From an uncultured Oscillospiraceae bacterium (GTDB taxonomy: Bacteria > Bacillota > Clostridia > Oscillospirales > Oscillospiraceae), in the NCBI GenBank assembly GCA_934574095.1, contig CAKTMW010000065.1, forward strand, positions 1 to 5,578: a stretch of DNA of 5,578 nt, read 5' to 3'. The number at the start of each line of letters is the position of its first letter. Position 1 is the stretch's first letter. This document shows, in pieces, positions 1-5,044 of this stretch. The notes beneath the pieces are model-generated. The model was not told the DNA's origin. It searched no databases and saw nothing but the letters and a program-made list of their open reading frames with translations. The translations under genes were made by a program, and so were the position numbers.

Positions 1-76
1 CGAACAGCAGCGGCCAGAAGCGGCGGAAGTCGGCGCGGGCCAGCGCCCGATCAGAGGACGATATCATGAACCGCAT
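1..76 (-). CDS. Probable ABC transporter permease, N-terminal fragment (runs off left edge)
   Basis: Only the first 25 codons lie in the window. The reading frame begins inside the end of the ABC ATPase gene and overlaps it by 26 bases in another frame. The ATG at 74-76 is chosen because a GGGAGG ribosome binding site (85-90) sits 8 bases upstream; an in-frame ATG at 65-67 is the alternative. The fragment starts MRFMISSSDRALARADF and continues with an Arg/Phe/Trp-rich stretch turning hydrophobic (RRFWPLLF) at the edge. That is how a cytoplasmic tail leading into a first membrane helix would look. Third position after a GntR regulator and an ATPase is where ABC-2-type permeases usually sit in YtrA-type operons. 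The permease role is inferred from context, since no permease motif is visible in this short piece. Confidence 0.6.
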   Translation of the reverse strand, partial: MRFMISSSDRALARADFRRFWPLLF

Positions 77-947
77 AGTCAACACCTCCCAGCTCGTAAA
101 TAAAGATCTCCTCCAGCGTCAGGGGAATAGCCTCCAGCAGAATGGGCTGAAGCGCCGACACCTGCGCCAGAATCTGACTTTGATCGCCGCGGACGATGTA
201 GGTGTGTACGCGGCCGATCTTCTCGTGGTGCAGGACGTTCAGTCCCGCCGGCAGCTGCGGCTCGTCGCCAGCGAAGGCCACCTGTAATTTCACCGTGTTA
301 TCCTGCAAATCGGACAGACTGCGCTCCAGCAGCACCTTGCCCTTGTTCATAATGCCCACATGGTCGCACACATCCTCCAGCTCCCGCAGGTTGTGGCTTG
401 ATACCAGCACGGTGGTGCCCCGCTCGGCCACATCGCCCAGCAGCAGCGACCATACCTGACGGCGCATGACGGGGTCCAGGCCGTCCACCGGCTCATCCAG
501 GATCAGGTATTCCGGCATGCAGCACATGGTGATCCAAAAGGCCGCCTGCTTCTGCATGCCCTTGCTCATGCGGCGGATCATCTGGCGGTCGTCCAGCGGG
601 AACACCTCGCGCATCTTGTCGTAGCGCTCCTGGCTGAAGGAGGGGTACATGCCCTTATAGAGCCGGGCCATCTCCCGGATGGACCACTGGGAAAAATAGA
701 ACCAGTCGTCGGGGATCACGCAGATGCGCTGCTTGACGGCGGGGTTTTCGTAGATAGGCTGGCCCTCCAGCGTCAGAGAGCCGCTGTCGGGACGGTATAC
801 GCCGGTGAAATGACGAATAATGGTGGATTTGCCTGCGCCGTTGGGGCCCACCAGGCCGTAGACTGCGCCCTTGGGGACGGTCAGGCTGGCGTCGTCCAGC
901 GCGCGGAAGCCATCAAAGGTTTTGACGACGTTTTTTGCTTCTAACAT
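51..947 (-). CDS. ABC transporter ATP-binding protein (YtrB/EcsA-like)
   Basis: This 298-residue protein is the cytoplasmic ATPase of an ABC transporter and would power a membrane permease. It has Walker A GPNGAGKST at residues 34-42, the signature region RRMSKGMQKQ at 125-134, Walker B with D-loop YLILDEPVDGLDP at 147-159, and the switch histidine in SSHNL at 183-187. Residues after about 215 form the extra C-terminal region common in ABC-2-type drug, peptide or stress exporters. The Q-loop position, in VIPDDWFYF around residues 78-86, shows Asp rather than the usual Gln. The start ATG overlaps the GntR stop codon by one base (TAATG), and AAGGAG lies 10 bases upstream at 958-963, so translation is probably coupled to the repressor. 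The 3' end overlaps the next gene. MSKGM-type signatures and a GntR partner fit YtrB-like ATPases. The transported substrate cannot be read from sequence. Confidence 0.95.
   Translation of the reverse strand: MLEAKNVVKTFDGFRALDDASLTVPKGAVYGLVGPNGAGKSTIIRHFTGVYRPDSGSLTLEGQPIYENPAVKQRICVIPDDWFYFSQWSIREMARLYKGMYPSFSQERYDKMREVFPLDDRQMIRRMSKGMQKQAAFWITMCCMPEYLILDEPVDGLDPVMRRQVWSLLLGDVAERGTTVLVSSHNLRELEDVCDHVGIMNKGKVLLERSLSDLQDNTVKLQVAFAGDEPQLPAGLNVLHHEKIGRVHTYIVRGDQSQILAQVSALQPILLEAIPLTLEEIFIYELGGVDYAVHDIVL
85..90 (-). promoter_or_regulatory. Ribosome binding site inside the ATPase gene
   Basis: GGGAGG on the minus strand lies 8 bases before the ATG at 74-76. It supports the longer of two possible starts for the downstream partial gene and implies that this gene is translated from the same message as the ATPase. 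Confidence 0.6.
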
Positions 948-1306
948 TACTTCTTCTCTCCTTCCCAGAGCCGCAGGAGCTCTTCACGGGTCATGCCCAG
1001 GCTCCGCAGCTCCTCCAGCAGAGGGCGGAGCTTGCCGGTGAGCTCGGCGCGGCGGGCGGTATTCTGTGTGTCGCCCTCCGCCACGAAGCTGCCTTTGCCG
1101 GTGACGGAGATGACGTAGCCCTCGGCTTCCAGCTCGGCATAGGCGCGTTGGATGGTGTTGGGGTTGATGGACAGCTGCGAGGCCATGGCCCGCACCGACG
1201 GCAGCTTGTCGCCGGGGGCCAGGACGCCGGTGACCATCAGACGGCGCAGGCTGTCCTTCACCTGCTCGTAGATGGGGCGGCTGTCCCGATAGTCCAGATG
1301 GATCAT
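947..1306 (-). CDS. GntR-family transcriptional regulator, YtrA subfamily
   Basis: This is a 119-residue DNA-binding repressor. Residues 10-77 form the GntR winged helix-turn-helix, opening with SRPIYEQVKDSL (9-20), followed by LPSVRAMASQLSINPNTIQ (35-53) and a wing around KGSFV (71-75). The tail of about 40 residues is predicted mostly helical, with leucine-rich LRPLLEELRSLGMTREELLRL. This lacks the large effector domain of FadR- or HutC-type regulators and matches the short dimerising tail of YtrA-type proteins. The ATG at 1304-1306 is preferred because AAGGAG lies 8 bases upstream; an in-frame GTG at 1313-1315 overlaps that ribosome binding site and is unlikely. It is first in an operon with an ABC ATPase, the usual YtrA arrangement, and is preceded by a strong promoter carrying a perfect inverted repeat, so it most likely represses its own operon. 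The inducing signal is unknown. Confidence 0.95.
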   Translation of the reverse strand: MIHLDYRDSRPIYEQVKDSLRRLMVTGVLAPGDKLPSVRAMASQLSINPNTIQRAYAELEAEGYVISVTGKGSFVAEGDTQNTARRAELTGKLRPLLEELRSLGMTREELLRLWEGEKK

Positions 1307-1314
1307 AAGAGTCA

Positions 1315-1320
1315 CTCCTT
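1315..1320 (-). promoter_or_regulatory. Ribosome binding site deciding the GntR start
   Basis: AAGGAG on the minus strand is 8 bases from the ATG at 1304-1306. The GTG that would give a protein three residues longer overlaps this site by its first base, so the ATG is the better start. Confidence 0.8.
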
Positions 1321-1328
1321 CCGAGTGT

Positions 1329-1353
1329 AGTGTATTAAGCGTGTTAATACACT
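1329..1353. promoter_or_regulatory. Probable operator for the GntR/YtrA regulator
   Basis: A perfect inverted repeat: AGTGTATTAA at 1329-1338, a 5-base centre GCGTG, and TTAATACACT at 1344-1353. It overlaps the last two bases of the minus-strand -10 box and covers the expected transcription start near 1345. A dimer bound here would block RNA polymerase. AT-rich palindromes ending in TGTATTA/TAATACA are typical of YtrA-type GntR sites. Binding by the adjacent repressor is inferred from position and symmetry. Confidence 0.85.
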
Positions 1354-1380
1354 TATACCACGATGCGGTACACCTGTCAA
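1352..1380 (-). promoter_or_regulatory. Sigma-A-type promoter of the GntR-ABC operon
   Basis: On the minus strand, a consensus -35 TTGACA (1375-1380) is separated by exactly 17 bases from TATAAG (1352-1357), one mismatch from TATAAT. Transcription should start near 1345, about 40 bases before the GntR ATG. The operator palindrome overlaps its downstream edge. Confidence 0.88.
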
Positions 1381-1454
1381 GAGGGGCGGGGAAGTTTTTT
1401 CGTAAAATCTGCCTTCGTTATGGCTGGGTTTTCAATTTTTTATGTAGGAGGGGC

Positions 1455-1482
1455 TTTCCTTTTACGATGAATTTGGTATAAT
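1455..1482 (+). promoter_or_regulatory. Extended -10 promoter of the ATP-grasp gene
   Basis: TATAAT at 1477-1482 is preceded by TGG, giving an extended -10 (TGnTATAAT). The best -35 candidate, TTTCCT at 1455-1460 with a 16-base spacer, is weak, which is common for extended -10 promoters. The predicted start near 1489 lies only about 8 bases before the first ATG (1497), which favours the second ATG at 1518. Confidence 0.7.
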
Positions 1483-1517
1483 GATAAGCACCTGTTATGA
1501 AAGGATGTTTTGCCTTT

Positions 1518-2537
1518 ATGAAACTGAGTTCCATTCGTCAGGCGGCCAAGAGCGTGCCGCTGCGCCGGGTCTGGCAGACGGCCGAGAAGGCCCACGCCAT
1601 CTGCGGCAAGCCCACGGCGGCGCTGTTTACCGACATGCTGCGGTGCGCTAAGCGCTACGGCGCCGGGCCCACGGACTATATGATGTTTGAATTTTACGAC
1701 CTGAACGACGCGGAGCGCTCCACCTATCTGACCCGGGTGCGGTCGGCTGCCTTCGTGAGGCGGGTAAACAACCGCACCGACGCCGCCATCTTCAACGACA
1801 AAAACGCCTTCTTTGAGAAGTTCCGGCCCCTGATGGGCCGTGAGGCGCTGAATCTGTTCACCGCCGACGCGGCGCAGTTCAAGGCGTTTGTGGCGGACAA
1901 GGACGCGGTGATCGTCAAGCCCATCGATGGGGACTGCGGCAGCGGCATTGAGAAGCTGTACAAGAAGGATTTCGACGATGTGGATGCCATGTGGGCCTAT
2001 GTGAAGCGGCCGGAGAAGCGGTTCGGCATCTGCGAGGAGGTCATCCGCCAGCATCCCCAGGCGGCGGCGCTGCACCCGGACTCCATCAACTGCATCCGCG
2101 TGGCCACCTTCGTGAAGGACGGCGAGCCGCTGGTGATCTACGCCGCCTGCAAGGCGGGCACCGGCGGGATGGCCTTTGACAACATGGGCCGGGGCGGCAT
2201 CACCATGCGATTCGATCTGGACACCGGCAAGATCGCCGGGCAGGGCCACGACGAGGAGCTGAAGAAGTACGACCGCCACCCCACCACTGGCATCGAGCTG
2301 AAGGGCTATCAGATGCCCATGCACGAGGAGGTCAAGGCCCTGGCCCTGAAGGCGGCGCTGATGTACCCGGAGTTCCACTACGTTGGCTGGGACATCTGCA
2401 TGACGGAGAAGGGCCCCGCCATCATCGAGGGCAACGACTATCCCGGCTACGATCTGGCGCAGATCCCCGACGACGGCGATCCTCATCCCCGGCAGGGCCT
2501 GATCCCCCGGTTTGAGAAGTACGGGATCGAGGTATAA
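1518..2537 (+). CDS. ATP-grasp enzyme, sugar-transfer-associated-like
   Basis: This is a 339-residue soluble protein with an ATP-grasp fold, the class of enzymes that activate a carboxylate with ATP and join it to an amine, thiol or hydroxyl acceptor. Visible elements are the ATP-binding lysine and glycine loop VIVKPIDGDCGSGI (131-144), the hinge EEVIRQHP (173-180), NCIRV (191-195), the glycine-rich GGMAFDNMGRGGI (217-229) and the metal-binding end VGWDICMTEKGPAIIEGN (289-306), in which D292, E304 and N306 are the likely Mg ligands. This combination resembles the sugar-transfer-associated ATP-grasp family, often found beside polysaccharide genes; no such genes are seen here. The ATG at 1518 is chosen since the message starts near 1489 and AAAGGA (1500-1505) precedes it by 12 bases, a rather long gap. 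The in-frame ATG at 1497 would add seven residues. The gene is monocistronic, with its own promoter and terminator. Substrates are unknown. Confidence 0.88.
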   Translation: MKLSSIRQAAKSVPLRRVWQTAEKAHAICGKPTAALFTDMLRCAKRYGAGPTDYMMFEFYDLNDAERSTYLTRVRSAAFVRRVNNRTDAAIFNDKNAFFEKFRPLMGREALNLFTADAAQFKAFVADKDAVIVKPIDGDCGSGIEKLYKKDFDDVDAMWAYVKRPEKRFGICEEVIRQHPQAAALHPDSINCIRVATFVKDGEPLVIYAACKAGTGGMAFDNMGRGGITMRFDLDTGKIAGQGHDEELKKYDRHPTTGIELKGYQMPMHEEVKALALKAALMYPEFHYVGWDICMTEKGPAIIEGNDYPGYDLAQIPDDGDPHPRQGLIPRFEKYGIEV

Positions 2538-2566
2538 AAACCTGCAAACATAATAGAGACGCATCA

Positions 2567-2602
2567 GGGGCGGGAAATGTTCCCGCCCCTTTTATATTTT
2601 TG
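2567..2602 (+). terminator. Intrinsic terminator of the ATP-grasp gene
   Basis: A perfect 10-bp GC-rich stem, GGGGCGGGAA (2567-2576) with TTCCCGCCCC (2580-2589), has a 3-base loop and is followed by a T-rich run starting TTTTATATTTTT. It lies 29 bases after the stop codon. Confidence 0.9.
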
Positions 2603-2627
2603 CTTATGGCTGCTCAATGCACAGGAT

Positions 2628-2794
2628 GTAGGGCGGGGTGACCACGCGGCGGAGCGAATCGGAACGAGCGCCCTGGGGTGCCCCGCCGTTCAGCGGAAAT
2701 GCCATCGTAAATCGAGCGGGGGTAGAACCCCTCCCCTACGCACGGCCCATGATGCCTGTGCTACATACGGCGGCATGTGGTCATGCCGCCCTAC
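2628..2794. repeat. Short 167-bp intergenic repeat with imperfect terminal inverted repeats (MITE-like)
   Basis: The 18-base ends, 2628-2645 (GTAGGGCGGGGTGACCAC) and 2777-2794 (reverse complement GTAGGGCGGCATGACCAC), match at 16 of 18 positions. The interior is GC-rich and can fold: GGCGGGG (2632-2638) can pair with CCCCGCC (2681-2687), and GGGG (2719-2722) with CCCC (2728-2731). A further reverse-oriented GTAGGGG end occurs at 2733-2739, suggesting a composite of two modules. No convincing target-site duplication is seen and no protein is encoded. From memory, GTAGGG-ended elements of this type are frequent between genes in Oscillospiraceae; copy number in this genome cannot be seen from one window. 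Confidence 0.7.
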
Positions 2795-2812
2795 GTAATA
2801 CAGCTGTCTCGC

Positions 2813-2853
2813 AAAAAAGACCACAGCGGGCATGCGCCCGCTGTGACATTTTT
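2813..2853. terminator. Bidirectional intrinsic terminator between convergent genes
   Basis: CACAGCGGGC (2822-2831) and GCCCGCTGTG (2836-2845) form a perfect 10-bp stem around a 4-base loop. On the minus strand six Ts follow shortly after the stem (2813-2818), ending the NhaC transcript. On the plus strand a T run from about 2848 gives a second stop after the ATP-grasp gene. Confidence 0.88.
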
Positions 2854-2887
2854 TATTGGAAGTATTCAGTGCGCTTGAGAAATCCGC

Positions 2888-4630
2888 TTACTTCTGGTGG
2901 GCCAGCGCCTTGTTGGCCTCGGCCATTTCCTCGAAGATACCGGCGTGCTTCTTGGCGACGATGACCTTGATGACCAGCAGAGTGCCGACCATCAGCGCCA
3001 CGGCGATGATCAGGTTGATGACCACGTTCTGGATCAGGCCGGCCAGAATGAAGCTGACAAATGCCACGCCGGAAACGGTCAGGGCATAGGGCAGCTGCGT
3101 GAACACATGGTTCAGATGGAAGCAGTGGGCACCGGCAGAAGCCATGATGGTGGTATCGGAGATGGGGGAGCAATGGTCGCCCATAACGCCGCCGGAGCAG
3201 GCCGCAGCCAGACCGATGGTGCACAGGATGGGCTCCACGTCGTAATCGAACACGGCCACGACGATGGGCGCCATGATGCCGATGGTACCCCAGGAGGTAC
3301 CGGTAGCGAAGCCGATGGCCGCGCCGATCAGGAAGATCACGGCGGGCAGGAACACCTTCAGGTCACCGGCACCGGCCATGGCGTTCTTGACGAACTCGGC
3401 GGAGTACATGGCGTAACGGGTGAAGGAGCACAGCGTCCACGCGAAGGTCAGGATCAGGATGGGCGCGATCATCTGGATAAAGCCCTGAGGCACAGACTCG
3501 AAGGACTTTTCAAAGCCGATAGCGCCGCGCACCCAGAAGTAGACAAAGGTGAACACGCAGCCGATCAGGCCGCCCAGCGCCAGAGCGGAACCAGCGTCGG
3601 CGTTGGAGAAGGCCACCATGAAGTGCTTGTAGCTCTCGACGTTCGCTTCATCGTAGTAGCCGCCGGACCAGATCAGAGAAACCACGCAGACGATAATCAG
3701 AACGACAACGGGAACCAGCAGGTCAGCCACAGAGGACTTACCGGAAGCGGGCTTCTCGTAATCATCAGCACCGGCAAAGGGGCGCTCAGGGGTGGTGAAC
3801 AGGTCGTCCTTGACCTGCGCGTTGTACTCGTGGGTCAGCATGGAGCCGTAGTCGATGTTCAGCAGAGAGATGACCACTATCATGACCAGTGTCAGCAGGC
3901 AGTAGTAGTTCCAGGGGATCTGCTTGATGAACATTTCAATACCGTTGACGGAGTCGGAGTTGACGTAGCCGGACACGGCGGCAGCCCAGGAGGACACTGG
4001 GGCGATCATGCAGACGGGAGCGGCGGTAGCGTCGATGATGTAGGCCAGCTTGGCGCGAGAGATCTTGTGGGACTCGGTAACGGGACGCATGACGGCGCCC
4101 ACGGTCAGGCAGTTGAAATAGTCGTCGATAAAGATCAGCACGCCCAACAGCATGGTCATCAGCTGCGCACCGGCGCGAGACTTGACGGTTTTCTTGGCCC
4201 AGCGGCCGAAGGCCTCGGAGCCGCCGCCCTTGTTCATCAGGTCCACCATGATGCCCAGCACCACCAGGAACACGATGATGCCCATGTTGTAGCTGTCGGC
4301 CAGAACGGAGACGATGCCGTAATCAGCGCCTACCAGCGCCACAGCGGTGTCCCAGGGGGCGAAACCGGTGTACAGCAGTGCGCCCACCAGGCAGCCCAGG
4401 AACAGGGAGGAATACACCTCCTTGGAGATCAGGGCCAGCACGATGGCCACGATGGGGGGCAGCAGCGACCAGAAAGTGCCCGCGAAGGGGGTTGCCGCTT
4501 CGATCGTTTCGCCATCGACATCGAAGGTAGGCAGCGGAGCATCCTTAAACGCGAAGCCGAGGATCACCAGCAGCACGATAAAGACACCCAGCGCAACGAA
4601 ATACGCTATCTTTGTGCTTTTCTTTTCCAT
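2888..4630 (-). CDS. NhaC-family Na+/H+ antiporter (complete copy)
   Basis: This is a 580-residue inner-membrane protein of the NhaC superfamily, expected to exchange sodium for protons or a solute. Many hydrophobic helices run from about residue 8 to 556, ending in a charged cytoplasmic tail (KKHAGIFEEMAEANKAL). Family hallmarks are IDDYFNCLTVG (168-178), ATAAPVCMIAPVSSW (201-215), FATGTSWGTIGIMAPI (441-456) and GDHCSPISDTTIMASAG (484-500); the acidic and polar residues in these are the likely ion site. A soluble loop near 262-300 separates the two halves. The ATG at 4628-4630 is chosen for AGGAGGT 10 bases upstream; the frame stays open to an ATG at 4795, but that part lies upstream of the promoter and has no ribosome binding site. 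It is monocistronic, and a paralogue lies just upstream. Some NhaC relatives are predicted to move lysine, methionine or malate/lactate, so the substrate is not certain. Confidence 0.93.
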   Translation of the reverse strand: MEKKSTKIAYFVALGVFIVLLVILGFAFKDAPLPTFDVDGETIEAATPFAGTFWSLLPPIVAIVLALISKEVYSSLFLGCLVGALLYTGFAPWDTAVALVGADYGIVSVLADSYNMGIIVFLVVLGIMVDLMNKGGGSEAFGRWAKKTVKSRAGAQLMTMLLGVLIFIDDYFNCLTVGAVMRPVTESHKISRAKLAYIIDATAAPVCMIAPVSSWAAAVSGYVNSDSVNGIEMFIKQIPWNYYCLLTLVMIVVISLLNIDYGSMLTHEYNAQVKDDLFTTPERPFAGADDYEKPASGKSSVADLLVPVVVLIIVCVVSLIWSGGYYDEANVESYKHFMVAFSNADAGSALALGGLIGCVFTFVYFWVRGAIGFEKSFESVPQGFIQMIAPILILTFAWTLCSFTRYAMYSAEFVKNAMAGAGDLKVFLPAVIFLIGAAIGFATGTSWGTIGIMAPIVVAVFDYDVEPILCTIGLAAACSGGVMGDHCSPISDTTIMASAGAHCFHLNHVFTQLPYALTVSGVAFVSFILAGLIQNVVINLIIAVALMVGTLLVIKVIVAKKHAGIFEEMAEANKALAHQK

Positions 4631-4640
4631 TATGAGATTT

Positions 4641-4647
4641 ACCTCCT
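4641..4647 (-). promoter_or_regulatory. Ribosome binding site deciding the NhaC start
   Basis: AGGAGGT on the minus strand lies 10 bases before the ATG at 4628-4630. It is the only strong ribosome binding site near the 5' end of the frame and rules in the 580-residue form over a form extended by 55 residues. Confidence 0.88.
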
Positions 4648-4667
4648 CATGATTTATGGTGCTTTCC

Positions 4668-4696
4668 ATCTTAACCCGTTTTATGACGGTTGTCAA
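4668..4696 (-). promoter_or_regulatory. Sigma-A-type promoter of the complete nhaC-like gene
   Basis: On the minus strand a consensus -35 TTGACA (4691-4696) and TAAGAT (4668-4673, 4 of 6 matches to TATAAT) are separated by 17 bases. The predicted start near 4661 gives a leader of about 30 bases, too short for a riboswitch. Confidence 0.75.
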
Positions 4697-4987
4697 TATT
4701 TCAGAAATCACAAGGGCGGGTAATTTTGAACAAATTATGAACCGCACTTTCTCCCTTTTCTCCAATTTTAATGCGTTTTTGCGTGGATTTATCACATTCC
4801 ACGTTTTCTTTTCATTGGTTTTATATGGTTTTTGTTAATTTCTGCAATTTATTTTCCCGGTTTCTTAACGTGATTTTCCGGCCGTTTTTCGTCATTTTTC
4901 GCAGGCAGCTGCTACACGTTTTCTTTGCATGTTTCTATTTTTTCGTTAATTTGGCATTTTGCGCAGCCTTTTTCTCCGCAAAGGGGC
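4697..4987. other. AT-rich intergenic stretch without a recognisable gene
   Basis: Nearly 300 bases separate the nhaC promoter from the terminator of the upstream paralogue. The stretch is strongly AT-rich and, on the minus strand, purine-rich with repeated AAAA runs, unlike the GC-rich genes around it. I see no plausible coding frame, tRNA, riboswitch fold or clear inverted repeat. A weak minus-strand promoter-like pair (TTGCAG at 4842-4847 and TATAAA at 4820-4825, 16-base spacer) is present. A-tract-rich DNA just upstream of a promoter could act as an UP-element-like or bent region, but this is only inference. Confidence 0.5.
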
Positions 4988-5021
4988 AAAAAAAGAAAGC
5001 CCCGATGGGGCTTTCTTTTTT
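4988..5021. terminator. Bidirectional intrinsic terminator after the second NhaC gene
   Basis: A 15-bp perfect stem is formed by 4989-5003 and 5007-5021 around the 3-base loop GAT, with core AAAGCCCC/GGGGCTTT. Its A- and T-rich flanks serve as the T tract on either strand. It lies 24 bases after the stop codon of the minus-strand gene at 5045 and should insulate the two paralogues from each other. Confidence 0.92.
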
Positions 5022-5044
5022 ACCATGTGATAGCAGGTACCGGC

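Noticed and set aside
935..1330. Plus-strand frame opposite the GntR gene
   Set aside because: Shadow of the regulator; no start signal and a low-complexity product.
1440..2564. Long minus-strand open frame opposite the ATP-grasp gene
   Set aside because: The opposite strand encodes conserved ATP-grasp motifs with promoter and terminator; this frame has no ribosome binding site or recognisable domain and runs through the terminator.
2577..2964. Small plus-strand frames over the repeat element
   Set aside because: They overlap two terminators and the inverted-repeat element, with no ribosome binding site or conserved motif.
2897..4723. Long plus-strand open frame (608 codons) opposite the NhaC gene
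   Set aside because: It is antisense to a clear membrane transporter; its product is rich in Gly, His, Asp and Gln with no fold-like pattern, a by-product of GC-rich codon use.
4631..4795. 55-residue N-terminal extension of the NhaC protein
   Set aside because: No ribosome binding site precedes the upstream ATG, the stretch is AT-rich and contains the TTGACA promoter, and a strong AGGAGGT marks the start at 4630.
4820..4847. Second minus-strand promoter for nhaC (TTGCAG, 16 bases, TATAAA)
   Set aside because: The -35 matches consensus at only 3 of 6 positions and AT-rich DNA gives such matches by chance; the promoter at 4668-4696 is far better.
4661..4987. Lysine or SAM riboswitch upstream of the NhaC gene, as known for some relatives
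   Set aside because: No conserved riboswitch core or terminator/antiterminator pair is visible, and the best promoter leaves a leader of only about 30 bases.
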